Shown piece after piece: positions 26,877-34,463 of a stretch of DNA of 64,000 bases. The DNA lies in assembly GCF_900109605.1 (NCBI RefSeq), contig NZ_FOAM01000017.1, forward strand, positions 1 to 64,000, written 5' to 3'. The stretch comes from Xaviernesmea oryzae (GTDB lineage Bacteria; Pseudomonadota; Alphaproteobacteria; Rhizobiales; Rhizobiaceae). Numbering within the stretch: the first letter of the stretch is position 1; every line of letters begins with the position of its first letter. Under the pieces are notes generated by a model. That model was not told the origin of the DNA and did not search any database. It saw only the letters and a program-made list of their open reading frames with translations. Position numbers and translations under genes: made by a program.

Positions 26877-26910
26877 GCCACCCCACGCGGCAGGCCGCGT
26901 GGGGACCCCG
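26877..26910. repeat. Hairpin repeat, copy 1 (CCCCACGCGG / CCGCGTGGGG)
   Basis: A 10-bp perfect stem (26881-26890 / 26895-26904) with loop CAGG and flanks CCA...ACCCCG. Near-identical units with compensatory stem changes occur at 32148 and 32251, each in the long leader of a gene. Confidence 0.65.
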
Positions 26911-27077
26911 TCTGCGGCTTTGCATCGCGAAACAAAATCGCCGGCCTTCGCCATCCTCCGCTGGCGCTTCGGCCCGGTCGCGTTCCGCGGCCCGGGTGCA
27001 GGGCCGCGCCGCCCGACGGCTGTCGTCGCCATGAAGGCCGCGAGGGTCGCGGTCCGAACCGGCGAAGGAACAGCCCC

Positions 27078-28004
27078 ATGGCCCGCCACGACATCGAGCC
27101 CGAACACGAAGCCTCCTCCACCCACCACGTCCTTCAGGAGCTTCAGCTCTACGGCTACCGTCCCTTCCAGGACGAACCCGACGCCCGCCCGCTGCCCGAG
27201 GGTACCGACGTCGCCGGCATGATCGCCGACATCTTCGACGCCATTGCGGGCACGCTGCAGGACACCCGCCTCGAGCCCGACCTCGACGATCTCCTCTGGT
27301 CCACCGTCAACCTCTTCCATCGCGCCACCGACCGCATCGAGCGCGAGCTGGACGACAACGAGCAGGCGCAGCGGCGCGGACAGCGCGAGCAGGACGGCTC
27401 GGAGGTGAAGTCGGTCGAGCTGGAACGCCTCACCGCCGAAGGGCAGACGCTCCTCGAACGCCGCGACGCCTTCGAGCTGATGCGCGACCAGGCTGCCGAC
27501 GCCTTCGAGCGCCTGACCCGCTCACCCTGGCGACCGCGCAGTGGCTCGATGGTCAACCATCGCAACCTGACCGCGGCGATGATCGACAGCCGCGATTTTC
27601 TCGCCGCCAAGCGCCGCGCCGAGACCGAGGTGATGCTGCCCGCCGGACCGAAGATCGCCTTCACGGGCGGCCTCGACTGCACCGACCATCAGCGGATCTG
27701 GGCCAAGCTCGATCAGGTCCACGGCAAGCACCCCGACATGGTGCTGCTGCACGGCGGCTCGCCGAAGGGGGCCGAGCTCATCGCCTCGCGCTGGGCCGAC
27801 CACCGCAAGGTTCCACAAGTCGCCTTCAAGCCGGACTGGACGAAGCACGCCAAGGCCGCGCCGTTCAAGCGCAACGACGCGATGCTATCCGTCCTGCCGA
27901 TCGGCGTCCTTGTCTGGCCCGGCACCGGCATCCAGGACAATCTCGCCGACAAGGCGAAGAAGCTCGGCATCCCGGTCTGGCGGTTCGAGAGGGGCGGCGC
28001 GTGA
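27078..28004 (+). CDS. DUF2493 (YspA/SLOG-like) protein
   Basis: A 308-residue protein. A helical N-terminal region (QLQLYGYRPFQ..., DDLLWSTVNLFHRATDRIE) precedes a Rossmann-like DUF2493 domain from about residue 185: IAFTGGLDCTDHQRIWAKLD, MVLLHGGSPKGAELIASRWA and VLVWPGTGIQDNLADKAKKLG. SLOG-superfamily proteins bind nucleotides, and several act in conflict systems; this backbone version is ubiquitous on related islands. It has a 365-bp leader containing a hairpin repeat. Confidence 0.82.
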   Translation: MARHDIEPEHEASSTHHVLQELQLYGYRPFQDEPDARPLPEGTDVAGMIADIFDAIAGTLQDTRLEPDLDDLLWSTVNLFHRATDRIERELDDNEQAQRRGQREQDGSEVKSVELERLTAEGQTLLERRDAFELMRDQAADAFERLTRSPWRPRSGSMVNHRNLTAAMIDSRDFLAAKRRAETEVMLPAGPKIAFTGGLDCTDHQRIWAKLDQVHGKHPDMVLLHGGSPKGAELIASRWADHRKVPQVAFKPDWTKHAKAAPFKRNDAMLSVLPIGVLVWPGTGIQDNLADKAKKLGIPVWRFERGGA

Positions 28005-28036
28005 GCGCCGTTTCCGACCGAGATGAGCGACAAGAA

Positions 28037-28378
28037 CTAGCGCAAGGGCGACCGAAGAAGTCCGTTCAAGATCTCGACGTTCACTTCTTCGCCATGCGCG
28101 GACGTCCGGCCGCGGGCTGAGTCGATCGCGGATTGAAGCTGGCAAGCCGCTGCCGACACGCCTTCGCCCACCTGTTCAAGGCTGACGAGCGCTAGTCGCA
28201 TAAGCATTAACGGCGATTGCAGCCGCTCATGATTTGCCGATGACTGATCGTCGCGGATCAACGCTCCAGTTCCGCGAAGTCTTAGTGCAGAAATCCAATC
28301 GCCGGCTGCATCAAGGATCGCGGCAGCTCGCTCAATCAACTCCATTGCCGCGTCTAGGTCACGAAACTGATTTGTCAT
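28037..28378 (-). CDS. Hypothetical protein
   Basis: A 113-residue, mostly helical protein (MTNQFRDLDAAMELIERAAAIL...) with GGTGGGG about 9 nt before the ATG; the frame extends to 28432. No family is recognised. It is convergent with the DUF2493 gene and lies at the edge of the variable 28-32 kb region. Confidence 0.45.
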   Translation of the reverse strand: MTNQFRDLDAAMELIERAAAILDAAGDWISALRLRGTGALIRDDQSSANHERLQSPLMLMRLALVSLEQVGEGVSAAACQLQSAIDSARGRTSAHGEEVNVEILNGLLRSPLR

Positions 28379-28444
28379 TGTCGCCACCCCACCAGGAGCC
28401 GCCGACGCACCGTGAGGTGCGTCGTCGCTCAAGAACCGGGTGTT

Positions 28445-28549
28445 GGAAACCTAGGTTAGGCTAGGCGCGAACGCCTTTAGCCGGGTGGCCTGGACATACG
28501 CGTCCGCCACCCGGTTGACCGAGCTTGGCTCCTAACCTCCAGGGTTTCC
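28445..28549. other. Nested 105-bp palindrome (cruciform or structured RNA)
   Basis: An outer imperfect inverted repeat, GGAAACCTAGGTTAGG (28445-28460) against CCTAACCTCCAGGGTTTCC (28531-28549), encloses a perfect 9-bp hairpin CCGGGTGGC (28481-28489) / GCCACCCGG (28506-28514). A further 8-bp hairpin GACGCACC/GGTGCGTC lies just left at about 28404. No gene covers it. It could be a small RNA, a MITE-like remnant or a recombination site. Confidence 0.45.
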
Positions 28550-28746
28550 ACGCCCTGCTACGAACACCGTAGGGGAGTAAGCATAAAGCTCGCTGCGCGT
28601 CGGCTCAAGCTGCCGTTTCGACCACATCCGGCTCACGCCATTCTCGCCGTCGCATCGCGTTCCGGTCTGTTTCACCGAGCGTTTCCTCGCATCAGAGCAG
28701 CCTTTGCGACTGTGACCCAAGCCGACGGCAGCGAGGTTGCTTTGAT

Positions 28747-29145
28747 TTAACCGCACCAATCCGGCTTGGGACGTCCCTTTGCCCAAGGACGAGCGATGCC
28801 CTTTGCAACCAAGTCGCCGCTAAGGTCGCGTCCCTCCAGCCGTACGCGTGCGACTGTCCGCCGATAGCTACGCCCCACGCGCTCGAAGTCGACCGTTCGG
28901 CCTTTCAGAAGGCTGATAGCCTCGGCGGTCGCCTTCTTACCGATCACGATCTCTGCGGCACATTTGGCATGTGCAGGATCTGTCTCGGCCGCATCGATCC
29001 CCGCGATCCGGATCCGTTCGCCATCAGCCATACGAAACGTATCCCCGTCGATGACCCACACGATCCTCCCCCTCTCGGCCGAGGCGTTCGAAGGAAGAAC
29101 TGCGCAGACCGAAAAGACCGCGACCCAGAACGTCGGGTGGCGCAA
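28747..29145 (-). CDS. Secreted thermonuclease-family (SNase-like) protein
   Basis: About 132 residues: a signal peptide (MLRHPTFWVAVFSVCAVLPS, then NASA) followed by a staphylococcal-nuclease-like domain, GRIVWVIDGDTFRMADGERI, RIAGIDAAETD, and R-rich RSYRRTVARVRLEGRDL, ending with a C-terminal cysteine. The conserved D-G-D-T and Asp-x-x-E residues of the calcium/active site are present. The frame also has ATG 29178 and GTG 29202; I chose 29145 for the cleanest signal peptide. Such nucleases are common cargo next to ICE genes and would act in the periplasm. Confidence 0.72.
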   Translation of the reverse strand: MRHPTFWVAVFSVCAVLPSNASAERGRIVWVIDGDTFRMADGERIRIAGIDAAETDPAHAKCAAEIVIGKKATAEAISLLKGRTVDFERVGRSYRRTVARVRLEGRDLSGDLVAKGIARPWAKGRPKPDWCG

Positions 29146-29202
29146 CATCGCCTGCCAGTTGCCTCCTCCGGTCTTCATTAGCGTCGACCCCGGTTCGCTC
29201 AC

Positions 29203-29424
29203 CTAGTTACCCGCGAAGTCCACTGACGTACCCGTGCCGGACTTTTGCAAGCGCCAGCGCCCGTTCGTGTTGCATATCACCGCCTCTCGATCATTGCGGT
29301 TGAGGAGGAAAGCATAGCAGACACGCCGCTGAGCGAGGTCAGGGATACTTCCGCTCCGGTAGGAAGACCATTCCCCCTCGACTTGCGCTGATCCTTGGTC
29401 CCACCGGGAACCTGACGCCATCAA
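29203..29424 (-). CDS. Hypothetical small protein upstream of the nuclease
   Basis: A 73-residue frame ending exactly at a possible GTG start of the nuclease frame. The C-terminal part (RRVCYAFLLNRNDREAVICNTNGRWRLQKSG) looks like a plausible secreted cysteine-pair domain, but the N-terminus is poor and no good ribosome-binding site is seen. It may be the 3' part of a longer decayed gene. Confidence 0.3.
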   Translation of the reverse strand: MMASGSRWDQGSAQVEGEWSSYRSGSIPDLAQRRVCYAFLLNRNDREAVICNTNGRWRLQKSGTGTSVDFAGN

Positions 29425-29557
29425 CCCGTAAAGGGTCGGCTACGCTCCGCGTGCCGCCGCTCGGGCTTCACCCATCGCGGTGATTGCGGTCCCCGGTCGA
29501 ACACTTCGGGCGCCTGTCAGCGGGGGATGGTCCTCCGCTCCCACAGGAGCCGATCCG

Positions 29558-29722
29558 ATGTCCCTCAGCGACGCCTACGCCTTCGCATCCAGCCTCGCCG
29601 CCAGCCTCCTCACGGTGATCGTCATCTTCCGGGCGGGCGACGGCAGCCTCTCGGTGGTCCCGGCAGGCGACTTCGACGGCGACGCCGACGTTGTGGCTGA
29701 GATCGACCCGTTCGCACCATGA
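29558..29722 (+). CDS. Small hypothetical protein with one hydrophobic segment
   Basis: A 54-residue protein: MSLSDAYAFASSLAASLLTV forms a likely membrane helix, followed by an acidic tail GDFDGDADVVAEIDPFAP. AGGAG lies 8 nt upstream. The length is too short for most callers but coding signals are good. The function is unknown. Confidence 0.55.
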   Translation: MSLSDAYAFASSLAASLLTVIVIFRAGDGSLSVVPAGDFDGDADVVAEIDPFAP

Positions 29723-29864
29723 CGGCGCGGCCTTCAAAGCAGTCCGGCGGTCGCACAGCCGGATTTCGCACTCCCGCCACCCTTCGCTTTCTGCTATACG
29801 ACACAATGCGCCGTGGTGGTGGTGGAGGCGCGACCGTCAAACCTTGTTTCACGGAGACGCCACC

Positions 29865-30386
29865 ATGATCCTTCTCGCCATCCTCAGTCTAGCTGCAATC
29901 GGCTTCCTATGCTGGCTGCTGTTCACGCTCGCCGTCTTCGCGTTGCCTTTCTTGCTCGGCGTCAGCGCCGGCACCTGGGCCTGGCACACCGGCGCCGGCT
30001 GGCTCGGCGCGGTGCTCGTCGGCCTGGTCGCCGCCGCGCTGACATTCGGCCTTGGCCAAGTGCTGCTGGCGATCGTTCGGCCTCTATGGGCCAAGCTCGC
30101 CATCGCCGCCGTGTTCGTCGCGCCAGCCGTCATCGCCGGCTATCATGCGGTCCACGGGATCGTGAAGCACACCATGCCCTCGGAATTCTGGCAGATCACG
30201 TTCTCGATCATCGGCGCGGCCGCGGTCGGCGCTTCTGCCTTCCTGCGAGTCGCAGGGCTGGCAACTGGGCGTCCAGCCGGGAACACGGCCGGTTCACCTA
30301 TGCCAGCCAGAGCATCTTTGCGAGTTGCTCCTCTTGAAATTTCGGAACGCAAGCTGTACGTAGGTGGCACAAGCCGGGAGTGCTGA
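29865..30386 (+). CDS. Four-helix membrane protein with altered C-terminus
   Basis: A 173-residue protein with about four hydrophobic helices (LAILSLAAIGFLCWLLFTLA, LFTLAVFALPFLLGVSAGTW, GAVLVGLVAAALTF, LAIAAVFVAPAVIAG). ACGGAGA precedes the ATG. From about residue 135 the sequence loses its island-like character (SPMPARASLRVAPLEISERK), and a decayed copy of the 3' half occurs at 31505. This suggests that the DUF3800 module disrupted or duplicated this gene. The function is unknown. Confidence 0.65.
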   Translation: MILLAILSLAAIGFLCWLLFTLAVFALPFLLGVSAGTWAWHTGAGWLGAVLVGLVAAALTFGLGQVLLAIVRPLWAKLAIAAVFVAPAVIAGYHAVHGIVKHTMPSEFWQITFSIIGAAAVGASAFLRVAGLATGRPAGNTAGSPMPARASLRVAPLEISERKLYVGGTSREC

Positions 30387-30441
30387 TCCGTCGGTGCGCT
30401 GAACGATTGTTTCACCTGGCTTACCCATTTGCAGTAAGATC

Positions 30442-30472
30442 AAAGCGGACCCTTCGTGGTCCGCTTTTTGTT
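30442..30472 (+). terminator. Rho-independent terminator
   Basis: A perfect 10-bp stem AAAGCGGACC (30442-30451) / GGTCCGCTTT (30458-30467) with loop CTTCGT, followed by TTGTTT. It ends the membrane-protein transcript just before the DUF3800 gene. Confidence 0.88.
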
Positions 30473-30483
30473 TCGAGGGATCG

Positions 30484-31338
30484 GTGCACCTACTTTACCT
30501 GGATGAGTCCGGTCACGCACATGATCCCAACACGAATTTCTTCGTGCTCGCTGGCTTCAGCATCTTCGAGCGGCAAACGCATTGGCTGGAAGGCCAAATC
30601 GATCCTGTCGCGGCGCGCTTCAGCGCGACCAATCCCCGCGATATCGAGTTTCACGGCAGTCCGATGCGTTCGGGTAAGGACGAGTGGAAGGGCATTCCAC
30701 CCCAAGATCGCGTTCAGGCCGTGGTTGATATCCTGAGCTTGTTGTCGGACCGTCAGCTAAAACTTAAAGTCTATGCCTGCGTGATAGAAAAAAAGCTCTT
30801 CAGGCCGGAAGATATCTTAGCGAGTGCATTTGAAGATGTAGCAAACTGCTTCGATGGATTTTTGAAGTCGCTCTATTACAAGAAGGATCCACAGCGCGGC
30901 TTGGTGATCCTGGACAAGAGCAATTACGAGGAAACGATTCAGACCCTGTCCCATGTCTTCAAGCACATCGGTCATGCTACGGGTCGGCTGAGGAATTTTG
31001 CGGAAGTTCCGCTCTTCCTCGACTCCAAGGCGTCCCGCTTGATCCAAATGGCAGATCTGGTCGCTTACTGGATCTTCCGCCATTTCGAATCAGGCGACTC
31101 GCGTGGATTCGATCTCATCAGACCGCATTTCGCTCGTTACGGCACCCAGGCGGCCCCAGTGCATGGACTGCAGCAGCACGTCACAGCCGAAACTGTCGCA
31201 CGGCTTGGTGGGCTAGGGCCACACACGCACCCGTTTCCCAATCCCACACCGAAGCCGGCGCCTGCCGCGGATCAAGCCGCAGGTCCGATCGCGGTGCTCC
31301 CGGATGCCGCGAGCGGTCCTGGTCCCGCGGCGGAATAA
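30484..31338 (+). CDS. DUF3800 (RNase H-like fold) protein
   Basis: A 284-residue protein starting at GTG 30484. The N-terminal LLYLDESGHAHDPNTNFFVL has the conserved DESG; later VILDKSNYEETIQTL and FLDSKASRLIQMADLVAYWI supply the other acidic residues of the DUF3800 family. A proline/alanine-rich tail (HPFPNPTPKPAPAADQAAGP) follows. The family is predicted to be a nuclease and is frequent in defence and mobile contexts. Base composition is more AT-rich than the backbone. A terminator lies 12 bp upstream, so it likely has its own weak promoter or reads through. Function inferred only. Confidence 0.78.
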   Translation: MHLLYLDESGHAHDPNTNFFVLAGFSIFERQTHWLEGQIDPVAARFSATNPRDIEFHGSPMRSGKDEWKGIPPQDRVQAVVDILSLLSDRQLKLKVYACVIEKKLFRPEDILASAFEDVANCFDGFLKSLYYKKDPQRGLVILDKSNYEETIQTLSHVFKHIGHATGRLRNFAEVPLFLDSKASRLIQMADLVAYWIFRHFESGDSRGFDLIRPHFARYGTQAAPVHGLQQHVTAETVARLGGLGPHTHPFPNPTPKPAPAADQAAGPIAVLPDAASGPGPAAE

Positions 31339-31504
31339 TCCCATAGGGAGCAAGCTCCTTTTCTTGGACCGCCGGCATTGCATCAGGCGCCTGCCGCCGG
31401 GGGCGGCACCGCGGCTCTAGTCGCTTCGCTCCCCGAGCCCGCAAGCGGTCTCGGCCCTGTCGGGTGACGATCCACTGGCGAAACCACAATTGGCCACGGT
31501 CGTC

Positions 31505-31650
31505 TGCCCGCTATATGCCAAGCTCGGGAGTTGCAGCGTGATCTGGCCGTCATCGCCAGCTATCATTAAGTCGAAGGGATCGCGACACCATATCCTCTGA
31601 AGGGTGGCGGATTGCCCTTGCGGCCATCAGCGTGATCGCGATCGACGTCT
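31505..31650 (+). pseudogene. Decayed 3' copy of the 29865 membrane-protein gene
   Basis: The DNA aligns with 30080-30230: CTATATGCCAAGCTCG versus CTATGGGCCAAGCTCG, and GCCGTCATCGCCAGCTATCA versus GCCGTCATCGCCGGCTATCA, with GGGATCG at the same spacing. Stops and shifts break the frame. The two copies flank the DUF3800 gene. Confidence 0.55.
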
Positions 31651-31687
31651 CCGTGTTCCGACAGATTTGCAGGGCTGCCAGCGGGCG

Positions 31688-31715
31688 GTCCCACCCGGCG
31701 CGCGCCGGGCGGGGG
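31688..31715. repeat. GC-rich hairpin
   Basis: CCACCCGGCG / CGCCGGGCGG stem (one mismatch), of the same general type as the hairpin at 32710. It lies in the ~720-bp stretch after the decayed copy (31650-32375), in which I see no gene. Confidence 0.4.
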
Positions 31716-32147
31716 CGCCTGCATGATGGTCGTCCCACGGCTGTAGGAAGGACAGCCAGCGAGTTGCACGCTCTCTTCGTCATCGAACAGAGTGGGCAAA
31801 GGGCAGCGATAGCGGGTGGGTGACCAGATCGTCTGCCTGATCGGTCTCTTTCGTCTGCCGCAGCGTCGGCACCACGCGGCTTGCCCATCGGACCGGCGCG
31901 TGCGGTTGGCGTTCTGAGTGGCAGCGATCATGGGTACACCGTCGAAGTCGCCCAGGACGGGGTGAGGTCATGCCGCCAGCCGGTTGCATGCGTCTGTCGT
32001 AGGCCGAGCCTCACCACGGTCATCCGCTCGCACCTCATGGATCGAGCGCACCAAACGGCCTCTGCAATGGCCTGATCTGGCCGAGGGTCGGCTGACGCCT
32101 CGACCGCCTATGCGCAACGGCGCATCGCGACTTTCTTCCCCTGGGGG

Positions 32148-32180
32148 CCACCCCACGCGGCAAGCCGCGCGGGGACCCCG
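32148..32180. repeat. Hairpin repeat, copy 2
   Basis: CCCCACGCGG (32151-32160), loop CAAG, CCGCGCGGGG, then ACCCCG. This is the same unit as 26877-26910 with one stem G:T-type change. Confidence 0.65.
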
Positions 32181-32250
32181 GACCGCCCATTCCTCGCGAG
32201 GCAAGAAAGACGCTTCCACGCCGTCCTCCGCGTTGCTTCGGCCTGCGATC

Positions 32251-32283
32251 CCACCCCGCACGGCAGGCCGTGCGGGGACCCCG
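32251..32283. repeat. Hairpin repeat, copy 3
   Basis: CCCCGCACGG (32254-32263), loop CAGG, CCGTGCGGGG (32268-32277), then ACCCCG. Two stem positions differ from copy 1 and are matched on the other arm, showing selection for the structure. Confidence 0.65.
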
Positions 32284-32375
32284 GGGCAGGTGCGCCGTCG
32301 GTCGCCCCCGGCCTGTCGATCGCCATCGAGGCCGCAATGGTGCGGGCTCGAAAACGGAACGAACGGAGATTTCCC

Positions 32376-32696
32376 ATGGCGAACATCGGCACCTTCACCG
32401 CAATCGACACCGGCTTCATCGGCGAGATCGTCACCCTCTCGGTCCAGGCCCGCAACGTCCGCATCCTCCGCGACGACCGTGCCGCCGGCGAGAACGCCCC
32501 CAGCCACCGCGTCTATGTCGGACGCGCCGAGATCGGAGCCGCCTGGACCAAGCGCTCCAACGAGGGCCGCGACTATCTCAGCCTCAAGCTCGACGACCCG
32601 AGCTTCACCGCCCCCATCTACGCCAATCTGTTCGACGACGAGGACGGCAAGGGCTACACGCTGATCTGGTCCCGCCCCAACGGCCGGCGGGACTGA
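32376..32696 (+). CDS. DUF736 family protein (first copy)
   Basis: A 106-residue protein, MANIGTFTAIDTGFIGEIVT..., with the family's VYVGRAEIGAAW, YLSLKLDDPSF and YTLIWSR. GGAG lies 8 nt before the ATG. DUF736 proteins are small and of unknown function, nearly always encoded near conjugation genes of alphaproteobacteria; a second, divergent copy is at 37860. A long leader with two hairpin repeats precedes it. Confidence 0.9.
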   Translation: MANIGTFTAIDTGFIGEIVTLSVQARNVRILRDDRAAGENAPSHRVYVGRAEIGAAWTKRSNEGRDYLSLKLDDPSFTAPIYANLFDDEDGKGYTLIWSRPNGRRD

Positions 32697-32709
32697 GCCC
32701 AGCCGCGAC

Positions 32710-32737
32710 GTCCCGCCCGGCACACGCCGGGCGGGAC
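32710..32737. terminator. Bidirectional terminator-like hairpin
   Basis: A perfect 12-bp stem GTCCCGCCCGGC (32710-32721) / GCCGGGCGGGAC (32726-32737) with loop ACAC, exactly between the convergent DUF736 and XRE genes. There is no T-run, so termination is inferred from position and strength. Confidence 0.5.
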
Positions 32738-32740
32738 CGC

Positions 32741-33001
32741 TCAGCGCGCGTGGGGCCTGGATCGTCTTTCTCGGTACTGGGTCAGTGCTTCCTCGTCGGG
32801 ACGAACCAATTCTATATGCTCGACCCCGAGTGCTTCAGCCAGCTCGTAAAGCGTGATCACCGTCGGGTTCCGCCGCCCGTTCTCGAGATTACTCAGATAT
32901 TGCTGGCTGAAGCCAGAGCGCGCCTCAATCTGCTCCTGCGTAAGGCCCTTTTCCTTCCGCAGGCGCGCAAAATTCCGTCCGACGAGCGTGCGCATGTCCA
33001 T
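32741..33001 (-). CDS. XRE-family repressor, QseC-like
   Basis: An 86-residue Cro/CI-type HTH protein: RNFARLRKEKGLTQEQIEAR, then SGFSQQYLSNLENGRRNPTV. The frame extends to 33019. It is divergent from the DUF2285 gene at 33180, with a palindrome between them. This matches qseC-qseM of ICEMlSymR7A, where QseC controls its own gene and the antiactivator gene through operators in the shared region. The assignment rests on synteny and family, not on residue identity that I could measure. Confidence 0.78.
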   Translation of the reverse strand: MDMRTLVGRNFARLRKEKGLTQEQIEARSGFSQQYLSNLENGRRNPTVITLYELAEALGVEHIELVRPDEEALTQYRERRSRPHAR

Positions 33002-33017
33002 CGGCGCACGCTCGCCC

Positions 33018-33054
33018 AATTACATACTTTGAGTTTATGAACTATAGTATGTAA
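33018..33054. promoter_or_regulatory. Operator palindrome between qseC-like and qseM-like genes
   Basis: TTACATAC (33020-33027) and GTATGTAA (33047-33054) form a perfect 8-bp inverted repeat around a 19-bp spacer that itself contains AGTTTATGAACT, a smaller dyad. It overlaps the region just before the XRE start and would let the repressor act on both promoters. Confidence 0.6.
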
Positions 33055-33179
33055 ATTGCGGCGCGGGATGCCATAGCGGCAACGGACGATGCCATCCTGA
33101 AAGCTCTCTACAGGGAGGCCGATTGCCTGTATGGTTAATGAAGGCTCGGTCCAGGCGACCACCTTCCATGGAGATCGCC

Positions 33180-33443
33180 ATGACTGCAAAAGATTTCCTC
33201 GATGAACCTCCGCAGAGCGAGGTTCTCACAGAGTATGATCGGGCGCACATGGTGCTCTACATGCGCCTCCTCGACTCTGTCGCCGACGGTGCAGACTGGA
33301 CCGAGGCGGTCGAGGTTCTTTTCGCGCTCGATCCCGACGTCGAACCCGACCGCGCCCGGAGCGTCTATGACCGCCATCTCGCGCGTGCCCGCTGGATGAC
33401 GCACACCGGCTATCGCCATCTGCTGCGCCTTGCGATGCACTGA
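33180..33443 (+). CDS. DUF2285-domain protein, QseM-like antiactivator
   Basis: An 87-residue protein consisting of one DUF2285 domain: LTEYDRAHMVLYMRLLDSVA, DGADWTEAVEVLFALDPD, then HLARARWMTHTGYRHLL. GGAG lies 6 nt before the ATG. In ICEMlSymR7A the equivalent QseM binds and blocks the activator FseA (and TraR), keeping most cells transfer-negative. Position (divergent from the XRE gene, upstream of the frameshifted activator) supports the same role. No TraR/TraI homologue is in the window. Confidence 0.72.
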   Translation: MTAKDFLDEPPQSEVLTEYDRAHMVLYMRLLDSVADGADWTEAVEVLFALDPDVEPDRARSVYDRHLARARWMTHTGYRHLLRLAMH

Positions 33444-33559
33444 GGGTGATGCCCTGCCGGCAACGGGTGATGCCGAAACAGGGACTTCCCAACGGTAAGA
33501 TTGCGCGGAATCCTTCTCGACCTAGCAAGCGTAAGACTTGTGAGTACGGGAGAGGATAG

Positions 33560-34325
33560 ATGAAACCGGATACGTCGCATTGGCGCGACAACGGCGCTTA
33601 CGAATATATGGATACCTTATCGGTCGAAGACCTCGCCTGGGAATGTCTCCGCCGCAACCCATCCTATCAGGATGACGCAAGGCGACAGCTCCGGGCAGAC
33701 GACAAGGACTCGGACGGCGATCTGGTCGTCTCCCGTCGCTGGGGGTTGCGATTTCGTCGCCCGTCCCAGCCGCTCCAGCCTTGAACAGGCGATCCACTGG
33801 ACTCCGGACATCGATCCGGCCGTCCTGATCCTCGTCCCGTCACCCGTTTCATCGCACGATCAATCCACCATCCTATTGACGCTTACCGATATCCGCGATG
33901 GCAGTGAGGGCCGGTTCGCCCGGCATCGGGCCGGTCAATCCGAGATACCGCTCCTCCTGCTTCCGGGCGCGGCCTCGGAGCTGCCGCTTGCGGCGCTGGT
34001 TCCGCTCGGCGCGGACGCTCGCGACCGTGTTGACGCCATCTTCCGTTTCCAAAAAGCTTTGCAGGGCCTCCCTGCGCCCGACACGCGCCTGACAGAGCTC
34101 CGACGCTGGCGCATTCCGCGCGAACTGCGCGCCGCCGACGCTCGCGCGCACGGCGCCACCTATCGCGAGATCGCGGAAGCCCTGCACGGTCCCCGGCGCG
34201 TGGCCGAAGAGCCCGATTGGGACAGTTCTCCTCTGCGCACCGAAGCGATCGAACTCGTCGCCCGAGGTCGCGCCTTGATCGCCGGCAGCTATCGCAAACT
34301 CTTTCGTCATCGGCGCCGACCCTGA
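33560..34325 (+). CDS. fseA: FseA-like excision activator made by +1 ribosomal frameshift
   Basis: Two overlapping frames encode one protein. Frame 1 (33560-33784) begins MKPDTSHWRDNGAYEYMDTL, a DUF6499 (PF20109) domain. The other frame (through 34325) continues with VARPSRSSLEQAIHWTPDID and a DUF2285 domain (LTELRRWRIPRELRAADARA, YREIAEALHG). Reading CGA-TTT at 33749-33754, then skipping C33755 and continuing GTC-GCC, joins ...RWGLRF to VARPSRSS without loss, giving about 254 residues. TTT-C is a classic +1 slip site for tRNA-Phe, and ICEMlSymR7A makes FseA from msi172/msi171 in the same way. FseA activates the excisionase gene, here the next gene. A sequencing or decay frameshift is the alternative. 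Confidence 0.72.
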
Positions 34326-34463
34326 CACGTCTGATCGGGCGGCGGGATGGGAATTTAGCGATCCATATTTCCCCATCCACCCCCGCCGCACCACTCCGCC
34401 ATCCTGGCCTCCGTTCGCCGCTCTTCGCCAGCGGCCACCCCCGAGACCATGGAGGCCTTTCCT

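Noticed and set aside
28445-28549. Integron attC site
   Set aside because: GTTAGG- and CCTAAC-type ends exist but in the opposite order to attC core sites, and no integron integrase or cassette array is present.
33560-33784. Pseudogene or sequencing frameshift in the DUF6499/DUF2285 gene
   Set aside because: The join at TTT-C exactly restores both domains and the split is a known feature of FseA in ICEMlSymR7A, so a programmed +1 frameshift is preferred; not fully excluded.
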